Shown: in pieces, positions 1 through 11,344 of the stretch
How the letters are laid out: every line of letters starts with the position of its first letter
Position numbering within the stretch: position 1 is the first letter of the stretch
NCBI GenBank assembly: GCA_009760855.2
Contig: WPIO01000006.1
Span: 7,743,001 to 7,803,000, forward strand
Reading direction: 5' to 3'
DNA: 60,000 nucleotides
Origin: Cristatella mucedo
Taxonomy: Eukaryota > Bryozoa > Phylactolaemata > Cristatellidae
Position numbers and translations under genes: made by a program
Notes under the pieces: generated by a model
Told to the model about the DNA's origin: nothing
The model's database searches: none
The model's input: the letters and a program-made list of their open reading frames with translations, nothing else

Positions 1-802
1 AGCATATGGGTATCATACGCAAGACTTGAAACGTTGTGACTATTGAATTGGGGCATACTTTTGACTGTGAGTTTAAGGAGAAGGAGACTGCTGTAATACC
101 ATGAGTGATGCTGCTATGGCCTTCGACGTTTTGAGATATTCCTAGCTAAACATCCAATCTAACAGTCTGTACTACAAAGTATGTCGGGAGGGCAGAGCCT
201 GCCAGGGGTGTTCTGACGTCTGCTGCAAGGGCAAGCACAGTTCATAGCAACTGCAGCATGCTTGCCGAACCACACTGCAGACAATGCTTTCATTTTTGGG
301 AGAGTCACAAATAAATTTTATGGATGCACATGGAGAACAGTGGTCAGCTGAATTAGTATTCGTTGATGACACTAGCAATCTGGATTGGCACGACCTTTGC
401 GTGTTCATGTGTATGACACTGAATTCGGTGGCACACCTTTGGTGGTCGTAACTTCCCCAACGACGGGCATCCTACAGTTGAAGAGGCATTTTATCTACTG
501 GCTTCTTTGCTGCGAGTAACGTACAAATGGTATAGCAATGATAACGAATGTGAGGATGACTGTTTGCGCGTATCCTGTCAGTGTCCCTAGCAATTCATTT
601 GCAGCGGCATGCTGCTTTGGTAGGAGATGGAGGATGGAGTCTGTGCGACTGACGATGGCGATGCTGAGAGGAATGTCATTCGAAAAGTCTGGACCAACAG
701 CAACCTAGTACTGCGCACATTCCACAACGTCGGGTTGCAGCATCCAAAAGCTCAGGCTCGGTCCCCGCCACCAATAGTTAGTACTCTATCTTTCTACTTT
801 GG
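1..802. other. No recognisable feature
   Basis: Mixed-composition sequence; only short ORFs without domains or splice context. Confidence 0.5.
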
Positions 803-980
803 AGCCGTGATGGCACACTAGGTAAGGTGGTTGCTTTCACGACCTCGGTCCCCAGGTCGTGGGTTTCATTCCTGCGGGGGGGGGGGGGGCGATCCTTTAT
901 AGCCCCTGCAGGCGGTGGTGATAGCCGTAAAGGCTCTTCTGTCGCTATACAAGAAGAGGCTGTTTAATCAGCTAGGATCA
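803..980 (+). mobile_element. SINE type A (tRNA-derived)
   Basis: GCCGTGATGGCACACTAGGT (A-box region) through the B-box region (GGGTTTCATTCC, one base off the other copies) to GCTGTTTAATCAGCTAGGAT. A G13 run (about 877-890) replaces the TGGG seen at that place in other copies. Confidence 0.8.
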
Positions 981-1239
981 AGCCTTCTCCATGGTGAACA
1001 GCCAAGTATACGCCCACATAAAGTGACGTCAGGTCTACTACACAATCGTCGACTGACTGGCTCATGGCTTCCTGGCTTTCAGAGAGTCAATCGCCCGGCA
1101 TTACAGGCACATGTCGATTGGGACCTGGTGCGGCCATTCTGCTTGAAGTGGCCAGCCACTCAGCCTGAATCTGAATCACTATAGATCCTTTTCTCTCCCC
1201 CCCCCCCGTGCGATGTGACATTGTAATGACCTGCAATTA

Positions 1240-1665
1240 TGGACTACGAGCTTGACAGCTGAACCTCGACTACAAGCTATTGAGCTCTGCGGCTGAATTA
1301 GAACCGAACCGCTTATGAAATTGATACAATAGCCGATGCCTATGAGCAAATTGATGTATAATTATGTATGAAAGTGATTATTGCCTGACTTATGAGCTGG
1401 CCACTTTATATCAAAGTTACTGTCTCTGAGCATTGATCTGCTGGTCGGTGAGTCCTAGCGCTGAGTGTGAGCTGCTGTAAGCCTGTGAGTGAGTCGGCCG
1501 GAAGTCACCTGTCGTATCAGTCACAATATACAGGCTATTAGTGTGCTTTTTCTACAACGGTGTTGTTGCTAGTGCTCCTTGTGGTGTATTGAATGCTATG
1601 TCGCTATCGTTGGCATATTGCAAGCTTCAGGTTTTAGCGCATTGCACGTGTTGTGCCGATACCCG
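1240..1665 (+). mobile_element. LTR-like segment, copy 1
   Basis: Shares an ordered series of words with 17590-18060: TGTA-AATTATGTATGAA, CTGGCCACTTTATAT (TATA-like), GGTGAGTCCTAGCGCTGAGT, CGGAAGTCACCTG, GGTGTTGTTGCTAG and GATACCCGAACT. The order and a TATA followed by a GAGTC region suggest a solo LTR. No primer site or coding part adjoins it. Confidence 0.4.
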
Positions 1666-1670
1666 AACTA

Positions 1671-1740
1671 GTGAGGGTCGAGCGGTCATAACAGCATACA
1701 GCTTAGCAGCTGTATGCTGTTATGACCGCTCGACCCTCAC
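1671..1740. repeat. Perfect 32-bp inverted repeat, 6-nt loop
   Basis: Left arm 1671-1702 and right arm 1709-1740 are exact reverse complements around the loop TTAGCA (1703-1708). Part of the right arm (CGACCCTCA) recurs at 1750-1758. It lies between the LTR-like segment and the CT tract. Confidence 0.95.
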
Positions 1741-1914
1741 ACACACCGTTCGACCCTCAAGCACATGCAGCCTACTCTTTTTCCTCCACTGTGTATCTAA
1801 CTCCTGAGATGGTGAAGAGAGAGCTTGGATCAAGAATTGCAACGTGGACAGCAAATACCCGAACGAACGGCTCGATTAGCAATGCAAACAGCAACTCTTC
1901 ACATACTGATGCAG

Positions 1915-2127
<213 letters not shown>

Positions 2128-2650
2128 ACTCCACAAAGCCAGGAGGGTGAAGTGTTTGCTATACCGCAGAGCTTTGCACAGCCCATTAAAGGCCAAATGT
2201 GACTGGTTATATTCGAGATCGGTAGCTAATGATGTCCTTCTACAGTGGCACCTACCGGCGTTTCACTGTCAAGCAGCCTTCCTTCAGAGCATCACACACG
2301 AGCGTGTATGCACACAGTCAAACACTCGCGAACCAGCTCATATAAGCTAGTGGAGGAATTTGCATCACTAGGGCACAGTGTCCAGCTCTTAGTTACAAGA
2401 GCTGGGCCAGGGATGGGGGTGGAAGACACTACTGACTAAGAGGGCAGAGGGCAGATGGCAGACGATAAAGACCGAGATGCCCTCTGACGTATAGGGTGAC
2501 AGCATTTTCCCAGTGCTATTCAATTACTAGCAGCTGATTCAGCTAGACGAGGCATCGGTCTCAGATTTCGTCTGCCCTGCCCCACCCCCATGGAAGCCCA
2601 TTGCCAAGCTACTTCTGAGGCTAGCAGCCATTCGGGCAAAAAGTATATAA

Positions 2651-2795
2651 AAAACATAATTCATTTGGATAGCGCCCTGAGAGAACTTAATCTCTATTCA
2701 GGCGCTTTACATATGCTACGGGGCTCGAGCCCATGATCTCGGCCAGACCTTAGTCAGGGCGAGCACTTTAACCACTGGACCAAACTAGGGTGGCA
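2651..2795 (-). mobile_element. SINE type B (tRNA head, LINE II tail)
   Basis: Read on the minus strand: a tRNA-like A-box region (CCAGTGGTTAAAGTGCTC), a B box (GGGCTCGAGCCCC), then ATGTAAAGCGCCTGAATAGA and CTCTCAGGGCGCTATCCAAA, the tail shared with LINE family II. Confidence 0.75.
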
Positions 2796-3139
2796 GAACA
2801 AACAAACCATGACATCATCTCATTGCCCAAAACTATGGCAATCGATTTCTTGATTTTCTCACTTGCTAGCAGTCCTGTTCAAATAACCTGCCTTCCAAGT
2901 GTGTGCATTACGGTAATGCTTAAATAACCTTAAACGATGATGACCGGATTCTATGGTGAGCCTATGCCCACCCTACCTGCCTTGGCCTCGGCTACCAGTC
3001 TCACATGCTGGGCATGTAATGATGACAGGGGATGACAGATGAGGCACTCTAGGCACACGTCAGGATCCGTGCATGCCCAGCCCAGCCATACAAGGCCGGT
3101 AGAATTCGGTCAGGCCAGAATTTTGCAAACAACCGGTCT

Positions 3140-3330
3140 TTGCTAGGCTGTGAGAGGCTACCGCTCCCACAACCCAGGTCGTTGGTTCTAGTCCTGCAGC
3201 AATCAACTCCTAATTGCCGGCAGCCACCAACTACGTAGCCCCTTATCCCCCTGGAGGGGGGAGATATAAGCTGCTACAGCTCATGTGTCACAATATGGAT
3301 GGGCTGCTAAATCAACTGCTTTTTACCGGC
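3140..3330 (+). mobile_element. Old SINE-like relative
   Basis: ACAACCCAGGTCGTTGGTTC, then TAGTCCTGCAGC and a terminal GGCTGCTAAATCAACTGC recall type A, with a changed middle part. Confidence 0.35.
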
Positions 3331-3547
3331 TCCTGTATAAGATCGAACTAGCCCTGCCTAGCACCGCCTCCGTCTGAGATCGACGTCAATCTGACTGCAA
3401 GCTGGGGGTTCACACGAACTAAGGCCAGTCCAAAGAATGTCGGCCCCCATGAGCGCTGACACTGAGAGGGCTAGATTGTATACGGCATCATGAGAGTGCT
3501 CTTAAGCACAAACCTCGGTCGGTGAGAATTTTCGATTCAATGGTCCG

Positions 3548-3915
3548 AATCCCCGGTATCCATCCACTTAAAGACAGTTGGCGACAGAAGCTTTAGCTCT
3601 GCAGGTCCTAGACTGTGGAACTCACTTCCACAATTCTTACGCAACGACAACTACTCTCCTACTGCCGACTATGGCACATTCTTTTCAGCGGTCCTGAGCT
3701 GCTACTTCCATGCTACTCACTACCTCAACCGCTCTCCTGACTCTATATGCTTCCCACTTTCTCTTTGTTGCGTGAGACGTAGTCTGTTGGCTACCGAATG
3801 CGTACCGAAAGCCGCTTAGGCTGTGAGTGCGCTATGCGAAACTCTCCTGCGTAACACCCACGTGGTCTTTACGACTTTGTGGAGTTACAGACGGATATAC
3901 ATAACATTCCCTCGG
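3548..3915 (+). mobile_element. LINE family I, 3' fragment
   Basis: Contains the block around GGTCCTAGACTGTGGAACTC and ACCGAAAGCCGCTTAGGCTG shared with 11345-12660 and 47635-48000, ending near the ACTTTGTGGAGTTACAGACG tail. 5'-truncated. Confidence 0.8.
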
Positions 3916-5430
3916 CAGGCACCCACTCGCTGTTACAAAAATTGTACTGCTGTTACAACTGAACCGCCTTCCGGTAGGGGGGGCCTAACCAAAAACGGTC
4001 TGCAGATTCAAATCGAGGCCCAGATGAAGCAATGAGTCGCGTGTCGGCTTAGATTGCACACAGGCACGTGCGAGTGATCACCTTGAGAAAATGCATCATG
4101 CCGCAGCCGCTAGAAATAGCTAATCGTTGCACTCAGCTTCAGTAGAGCCAAAAAACTTGTCTCCTACGACAAAGTGCTTTCCCGGTCTCGGGGGTGTGAT
4201 GCAAGCAACCACGATGCAGGCAATCGAGGCAAGTATAAGACAGCTGTGCTTGTGTGGCCTCTCCCACAGCACCGAGAATGAATCTACAAGCAAAGTGTTC
4301 GACCACACCAACAGCCCCTCTCTTAGGAGCCCGGCTGCTGCCTATCGTCCAATCGCCTGCCTAATTAGGATGGCCGGTCAACTTGCATGTCATTGGGGAG
4401 TTTGATGCACATTGCCAGTACCATAGATAGTGCCACGTGCTGGATGTAGATATCGGCACGGCAAGCAACTGAATTGGCACAAATCATATCGTTCAGTGTT
4501 TACTTTTGTTGGTCGACTGACTGTTTTCGTGGCTTCCGGATCCTTGTGGTTCACGGTTTGAATTCGGCCTACCAATAGCATCTCTCGGTTACTTGATGCT
4601 GCAGTGACTAAGTGCAAAAAGTGCACAGGCTTAGCGTTTGGACAAATCTGGCTGGCGGGCACCTCTGCCGCACCACGACCTGATAAATGCCCTAGCGAAG
4701 CCAGGTGAAGTTGAGGCTTCAAGTGCTTGCTATGAAAGCGAAAGTAAAACAAGCAACTAACTTGAAACAAAACTGCCCCTCTTTCAGCCAATGGGTTCGT
4801 TTGCGTGCTGTGCAGCAGCTGAGAACGGCAGGCCGATTCATCCGTCCACGTCGTCGGGGCATTTCTCTTCGCAGCTCTAATAAAGACACTTGTGGTAGCT
4901 AAGAGCCTCCAAGTCGATGGCCAGCAAAATTAGCCTGGCTATCTCTGCATAACCCTGCTGTGCTCTGCTTCGAGTAGCAAATCCTTTTTGTCGGCATGTT
5001 CGCATTCATGGAGGTGAAGGGTTGCTGGGCGGTCTTCTGCTGTCTCGTTTAGACCACCCTTTCGCAGGCCTCTCTTAGCAGATCCGGAGAACCAGATTGC
5101 ACATAGAGTGCCTCGAATGAGTAAGCCGGTCACGAAGCAATGGCGGTAGTATGTATCTTTGCTTCTCCTGCTAACTCCGGTACTTCTTTTCCGGGTCGTC
5201 CTTTGCTACTATTTCCATTCAACTTACTTCAGCAACAATTCCTATGCATGTAACATTATTCTACACCGGAAGAGATAACAGCAGCAGGCTACCAATTTCA
5301 CATCAAAAGCCCCCCCAGAAACCCTGCAATCCGACGGTGTACCAGCCACCCTGTGCTCACTGATGCTGATATAAATAGAAATCCTCTCTGTGTATATATG
5401 TCTATGTATATTGTACGCGTGTGCCTCTGT

Positions 5431-5434
<4 letters not shown>
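3916..5434. other. Mostly unrecognised
   Basis: Apart from the weak eL39-like segment, I see only short ORFs of 60-130 codons without domain signal. Confidence 0.4.
4735..4899 (+). pseudogene. Weak ribosomal protein L39-like remnant
   Basis: One frame reads KQNCPSFSQWVRLRAVQQLR and then an Arg-rich tail, which recalls the KQNRPIPQWVRMRTG core of eL39. Agreement fades after QWVR. An AATAAA hexamer (about 4879) follows closely, as in a short ribosomal gene or a processed copy. Branch- and acceptor-like signals (CTAAC, CCCTCTTTCAG) also occur just upstream of the QWVR segment. If real it is degenerate; chance similarity is quite possible. Confidence 0.2.

Positions 5435-5487
<53 letters not shown>
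5435..5487. repeat. GT dinucleotide tract
   Basis: Pure TG repeat of about 53 bp. Confidence 0.98.
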
Positions 5488-5488
<1 letters not shown>

Positions 5489-5874
5489 CTAAGTGTCATG
5501 AGTGTATGTGCGTGTGCGCGTGAGTGTGCACGTACGGACACCTATGTATGCACATGAATACCTCTATGATGATAATCACCAGTGCCATCATGTTCAGCTT
5601 CCCTTAGGCTTGGCTCACCTTGGCACACCTGCGTGCTCGGCTTTTGGGCACTGTACAGACGTCTGCGATTGGTTAATTTAATGGTTGCTACTAGGGTTCT
5701 TGCAGACAGAGATGTATGACTGGTACAGCCCAACCCAAGCCTACTGTGGCTTGGCACCGGCTCTGCGAGGGCAGCCAATGCAGCACTGACAGTAGCAGTG
5801 CCCAGGGAAAAACCCAGCAATCAGACATCAATCTACTCAGCTCCTCCTTCTTCGTTCACTTACTCTCTACTCAG

Positions 5875-6087
5875 CCCAAGAAAATTAAGAACTGGCTCGG
5901 GCGACCACCGAGCTTGGCATGGATGGAAAATAGATGGCATCGAAGCCTGGATGTACAAAGCGCACACAGCCGCGACGGCTCACCTCTGAGATATCCGTCA
6001 GACGAGATGACAGTGGCTCATCCGAGTCCTCCACTAGGGGACGATTCGACAGCAGGGATAGTGCGAACGAAGGCTCCGCCAACCAAG
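5875..6087 (+). CDS. Candidate exon of an unrecognised gene
   Basis: An excellent pyrimidine tract ending in CTACTCAG (5847-5874) and a consensus AAG|GTAAGT donor at 6088 bracket 213 bp. Two frames are plausible. One is open from acceptor to donor (71 codons, starting PKKIKNWLG). The other starts at an internal ATG at 5934 and reads a Ser/Arg/Asp-rich stretch (RRDDSGSSESSTRGRFDSRD), as in disordered regions. No neighbouring exon was identified, so gene identity and frame are open. Confidence 0.35.
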
Positions 6088-6169
6088 GTAAGTACACTAA
6101 ATTTAGATCCTTCGAGCCCCGTAGTCATTTTGAATTGTGAGCTTCGGCTGAGTCACACACATAAGCGAT

Positions 6170-6255
6170 CGGCAGCTGCTGCTGCTGCTGCTGCTGCAGC
6201 ACATTTGGTACACTGCCCAGGTGTGCCACTGAAGCAGCAGCAGCAGCAGCAGCAG
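6170..6255. repeat. GCT and CAG triplet runs
   Basis: About eight GCT units (6175-6198) and about eight CAG units (6232-6255), some 35 bp apart. One frame would read poly-Ala then poly-Gln, but nothing shows they are translated. Confidence 0.9.
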
Positions 6256-7814
6256 TAGCAGCACAGGCAAAGGTCACTCATGAAAAATGAGTGGCTCATG
6301 CCAAGCCGACGATTCTCCCTGCCCCAATCTACCTCAATCTCCCACCCCAAAAAACGGACAAGACACCCGTTCCAAGGAGCCTTGCCGTGGGCTCACGAGT
6401 GCGGCAAAGAGCATTCACGAGCAGAACAGACGCCGCACGCGCACTGCCCCTCGCCGCCGCGCACGTGCGTATGCACCCAAACTGCTTAGGTCGAAAGCTT
6501 GAGAATAACTGGAAGGGTGGCAGTGGAGACAAATGCAACCATGCGATCTGCGGCAATCACAGGTGCCAGAAATCACTCCGGGTGGCAGCTCCCCACGGGC
6601 TGCTGCCGAGGGCAACGGGTCGATGGCTGGCACACAGCCTCGAGGCGGTGTATGGCGGCGTATGCCGGCTAGCTGAACAAGATGGATGCACGCAAGAAGC
6701 AGAAACAGCTGCCGCTTTTTGGTCTTTGCTGTCCCTCGCCCAAACAGAGTCGCTCGTGCGTCATATGAGACGACGGGTCAGCAACAAAAAACGGCAGCCC
6801 GGGCACAGGCATCGTTCTTTACTTGCTCGCTCGCTCTCATTCACTCACTCATTCATTCATTCGCACCATCCCACCGATGCTCATCAAGAGCTTGCTTACC
6901 TCGGTAAGCTGTGCTAGGGGCCGGGTCAGCAGAAACTACCACCCTAGAGCCTGCGGCCAATTACTGGCGCATCCAATAAACGCTGCGATTGTTCGCTGCA
7001 AATTAATGCACAGTACACCGTGGGTCTTGCCCCTCCCCCAATGCGAAAATTCTGGCTCCACCCTTGGCTCTGGACACCCTTTCCGGCTAGCCACCTGCGA
7101 GACGCACGTTAGCCACGCACGCTAGCCGCTGGCGCTTTCCACCCCCCCCCCCACACGTGGCATTCGAATGAATCAGTGTGCATGGCGAAAGGGCGCATTG
7201 CACAACTTCAGCAGGGCGGCCATCGAAGACCTGTAGCTCGATTGCATATACTAAGCTACCGTCATAATCGCGACAATGTGCGACAATGTCGAGATGTACT
7301 CTATCTAGGACAGGCGGTGACACGAGGTGAAGTCTATTACTGAACAGGCTGTCCTCGCAGGCTTTTAATCTGACAAGGCATGCAAGCCTAGCCCATAAAA
7401 AAAAAAACAGAAGAGCCCAGCTCTGAGGCAGGCAGACACCCTGCATTAGGGCGTTGGTAGGTATAAGCAGCCCAGCTGCTTACGGCAGAATCAAACAAAC
7501 CTCTCAATACTCTCCGGGCATCCACCTTCCATTATCTAATTAGCTGCTGACTCTCACAGGCAGACATCAAGGCCCAGCAGCAGTAGCCCTAGGGGTCACT
7601 GTGTCCAAGGAGGCTAGTGGCAAGGGTCACGAGCCGTTGGCTGCCGGCCAGAGAGCCAGGCCGTCCAGCTTGTCCTAGCCTTCGCCATCGCACGGCTTTG
7701 CACTGAGAGCCTTCACTCGACGCACTCGCTTCTGCTCTGAGCATTCGATGGAGTGGAACACAGATGCCAGCTCTATTTCTTCTGCCTCTCCTGTGTTTAT
7801 TTCCTTCGCGGACA
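6256..7814. other. GC-rich, unrecognised
   Basis: Overlapping ORFs in several frames at 6280-6917 follow from GC-rich composition. A donor-like GTAAGC at 6903 has no convincing exon before it. Confidence 0.4.
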
Positions 7815-8060
7815 TGTGTGTGTTTCCTGTATGAGTGTGTGTGCACATGTGCACGTGCGTGAGCGTGCACGTGCGTGAGCGTGCACGTGCGTGAGCGTGC
7901 ATGTGTGTGTGCCTGTGTTTGAGCGCTCGGCTCGCGTGTGCGTGCACGTGTTTGTGTTTGTGTTTGTGTTTGTGTTTGTGTGTGTGTGTGTGTGTGCGCG
8001 TGTGTGCGCGTGTGTGTGTGCGTGCATGCACTCGCGTGCGTGCATGCACTCGCGTCTCTT
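7815..8060. repeat. Compound GT-rich microsatellite
   Basis: Three copies of a GTGCACGTGCGTGAGC-like 16-mer, then TGTGTT units, TG runs and two GCGTGCATGCACTC units. CACGTG and GCATGC words recur. Confidence 0.9.
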
Positions 8061-8079
8061 TCTCTGCCTCCCCTTTTTC

Positions 8080-8113
8080 TTTCTCACACTCTCTCACTCT
8101 CTCTCTCTCTCTA
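8080..8113. repeat. CT-rich tract
   Basis: TCTCTCACTCTCTCTCTCT-type repeat, about 30 bp. Confidence 0.8.
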
Positions 8114-8689
8114 CATAAATCTTTACTTATATTGCGTGCTCGTCACGCGATGAAGGCTTGTTAACTGGAGCTACTGGGTCAACTCGACGACTCGTCGGTG
8201 ACCCTTGAGCAGCTGGCAAGCAGCCAATCGAGTCAAGGCTACTGCCTGGCTCAGGCCGGCCGAACACGGCACTGCAGGCTCTTGCTGACGCCACGAATGC
8301 ATCGTCGCTAAGCCTCTTCTTTCTATGCAAACGCGTTAAATCCCCCTCCCCGCCCCATAGAGCAGCTCTCCGGGGTTGTGCACCCCCTTCAAAATCAGTG
8401 CTCTTACATTCGCCCACTGGTTCGGCGACGTGCCTAGCGTGGAGCCGCGATGCACTGGCCCGGCACAGAGTCAAACCACGTCTCGCATAGCCACCGCTAC
8501 CGCTGCAGCCACTACTCAACTCGGGCAAAGCGAAAACGAGCGACCGGGAAACGATGGAGCCGCGACGTCGAGAAAGCCGCTTACAATAATAATAATAGGA
8601 ATAATAATTAAAAAAGCTATTTGAACAGCGCTCTCAAAGAACCAAATCCCTATCTAGATACAGGCGCGCGGTGGCTCGCCAGAGGTGGA

Positions 8690-9428
8690 GGCCGAGCATG
8701 AGCCGAAACCGTAACCCCACCCCTCCATACCCCTCCGCCCTGAACGAGGTGGGCGTGGCGAACTCGGTACAGGCGGATTCTCGCGCTGGGCGACGCCGAA
8801 GCTAAACGGCAGTGAAGCGCTGCAGCTCCGGCCGCGCTAGGTCGACGAGGCTTTGCCGAGCAGCAGCCGTCAGCAGTTCGGGGTCGCTGCGCCGTAAGCG
8901 CTGGCTGCCTGCCGGGCGTCGACAGCGAGCGCTGCAACCGGTCCGGGCACGCCTCATGGCTTCGCCCAGAACTCACGGCTGCGCAACGGGGGCCGGGCTA
9001 CGGGGGGGGCCGGGCTACGGCGGCAGGGCGGCGGCGGCGGGCCAGCGGCTGCATCAGCCACGGCCCAGTCGGCAGCGGCGCGCGTTTGAGCATCGGTCGG
9101 GGGGGGGAGGGGGAGGGGCGTCTCAGCGCGCCTGCCGGACCTCGCGGCCGACTGCGGCATCCTAATCGGGCCGGCGCGGGGCGCCGAGGGCCGGCGGCCA
9201 GCGCTAAGTTCGCTCACCAGTTGCGAGCTCGTCAGCCACCCGCGCCGCTCGAGACGCCGCCGAGCCTTTAGGGTCGCGGCTGCCGTGCAATCCAAAAGCT
9301 TAGACGCCCGCCGACGGATGAGGCTTGAGCCGCGTAGGAGGAGGACTCCCGAGTCAGACGGCGACACAGCCTCGCGATCCGGCACGCTGATCGGCGCTGC
9401 CCAAGCGCGCCACTGGCGGGAGCGTCGA
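8690..9428. other. CpG-rich island
   Basis: Strongly GC- and CpG-rich, with G runs near 9002 and 9099. Long ORFs on both strands here are by-products of base composition (Arg/Ala/Pro/Gly-rich, no domains). It most likely belongs to the promoter at its right edge. Confidence 0.5.
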
Positions 9429-9480
9429 CCAATGAAAATCGTGCACATATAAAGAGTGGCTATAGCCGTAGCACCGCATT
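9429..9480 (+). promoter_or_regulatory. CCAAT/TATA core promoter at the edge of a GC-rich island
   Basis: CCAAT at 9429-9433 and TATAAA at 9448-9453 are followed about 25-30 bp later by a CATTCTC initiator-like site near 9477. They sit at the downstream end of a GC- and CpG-rich block (about 8690-9430). The transcribed side (to about 9720) has only a short ORF starting at 9489 and no recognised protein, so the product could be a noncoding RNA or a spliced 5' exon. Confidence 0.4.
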
Positions 9481-9780
9481 CTCAGGGATGTGGTGGGGGC
9501 GCTCAGCCCTCAGCTTCGGTCTGCTAGGAACGGGCGGCTGTTCGGTGGGGAAGGGGAAGCAGCAGAAAATTCGTACCGAATGCTCGTAATGCGACGCCCG
9601 AGTCGCCCGCAACTACACCGGCTGCGGCAGCGCGGTCGTTCGGCCAGAGAGCGGAAGCTGCTCGGAACGATTCGCCTTTCCCGGCTGACAGCAAGAATTG
9701 GCGAACAAACCTAGGACAAACTGCAGTCCGCTAGCTCAATCCGTTTATTGCTTTCGCTCAGCGGAACCAAACATTGTCTC

Positions 9781-9801
9781 TCTCCTCTCTTCCTCTCTCC
9801 C

Positions 9802-9866
<65 letters not shown>
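9781..9866. repeat. CT tract
   Basis: TC repeat downstream of the 9.45-kb promoter. Confidence 0.97.
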
Positions 9867-9867
<1 letters not shown>

Positions 9868-10039
9868 ATCTCTAATCTCGTTATCCTTTCTTCCCCTTTC
9901 TCGCTCTCTCCTTCCCTTCGAACAGATACGAAACGCTGTTAGTGATGTACATCTCTGTACGTCATCATCCCGCCGACTAAATTGCTTCTGTGAGAGAGAT
10001 AGAAAGAGTGCGAGAGACAGAGAGGGGGAGAAGGGGAGA

Positions 10040-10412
10040 GAGGTAGAGACGGAGACGGAGATGGAGAAGGAGATGGGGATGGATATGGAGACGGGGACAG
10101 AGACAGAGACAGAGATAAAGATAGAGATAGAGATAGAGATGAGATAGAGATAGAGATAGAGATAGAGATAGAGATAGAGATAGAGATAGAGATAGAGATA
10201 GAGATAGAGATAGAGATAGAGATAGAGATAGAGATAGAGATAGAGATAGATAGAGATAGAGATAGAGATAGAGATAGAGATAGAGATAGAGATAGAGATA
10301 GAGATAGAGATAGAGATAGAGATAGAGAGAGAGAGATATAGAGATAGAGATAGAGATAGAGATAGAGATAGAGATAGAGATAGAGATAGAGATAGAGATA
10401 GAGATAGAGATA
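10040..10412. repeat. GAGATA hexamer array (~300 bp) with GA-rich flank
   Basis: Core of GATAGA units from about 10113 to 10411, with a GAGAGAGA interruption near 10325. The left flank grades through GAGACG/GAGACA variants, suggesting stepwise evolution of the unit. Confidence 0.97.
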
Positions 10413-11344
10413 AAGTGAAAGGGGGAGAGCAAGAGGATGAGAGAGAGGGGGATAGCGTTGTGTGGCTTTAATCTTCGGCTAAGTTCATAAGTACTCGAGT
10501 AATATTCCTTGGACGAAGCGTTTGGCTTCCGCCTCCCGCTCGACGACACGCGAGGCCAAATGACTAGATCTACAACGCCTACCGCACGTTAAATGCCGCA
10601 ACGAGCGCACCCGCTGATTGCTCGTCGTTCTTTGCCCCACAGGAACTACGGTTTTAAGCTACCCGCAGGGAGAGGGGCTGGACGGGAGACGCAGCTTTTG
10701 AAAAGTGCGAATGAATAGAGCGAGATCAGGCGGAACCCGAAAGGAGTGCCGAAACACTGCGAGCTGGCGCAATCGAAGCCGTAGAGGCGAAAATACTTCG
10801 ACGAGGCGCTAATATGAGGCGCCCGAAAATACTACTCCTCGGAGATGTGCGGTCGTCGCAAATAACTTTTCGGGGAAAAAATTAATGCTACTTCTTGTGG
10901 CAGTTTGGGAAACTGTCTCATTTATTCTCGGCGGTGGAACCAGGAAAGAGGGAGTCGCTCGTCGTGGCATCCGAGAGATCGTTGACCTTCTAGTAACAGC
11001 GAGAACTTATTGGGCAATGCCTCAAGCTTATTTCTAATGAAGGCTGCCCAATTAAAAGCGCTTTAAAAATGACTGGCCGCCGCATGAAGTCAACTGTCCC
11101 GATAGCAGCAAGGCTGAGTGGGTCGGAACGAAAACGGACAAACGGCTTAATTTTGAGGAACGATCGCAAGCTCCGAAACGAACAAGAAAAAGAAAAGAAG
11201 AGTTAGCGAAATGCCTCCACTATGTTGGATGAAAAGCAAATTGTAATTAGATTTTCGTATTTCAATCCAACGGCAATGCCTTAGCATATGCACAGGGTTG
11301 GCTATACGGTTGGTTCATCCAGAAGCGCAGATAGGATTATGCCG
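10413..11344. other. No recognisable feature
   Basis: Unique-looking sequence between the hexamer array and LINE I; no ORF over 60 codons with support. The LINE-free stretch 12661-13214 is likewise empty. Confidence 0.4.

Noticed and set aside
803-980. tRNA gene
   Set aside because: A- and B-box words are present, but the unit has no cloverleaf acceptor pairing and recurs as a dispersed ~175-bp element, so it is a SINE.
9977-10549. 190-codon Ser/Ile/Tyr/Leu-rich ORF
   Set aside because: Translation of the GAGATA array and flanks.
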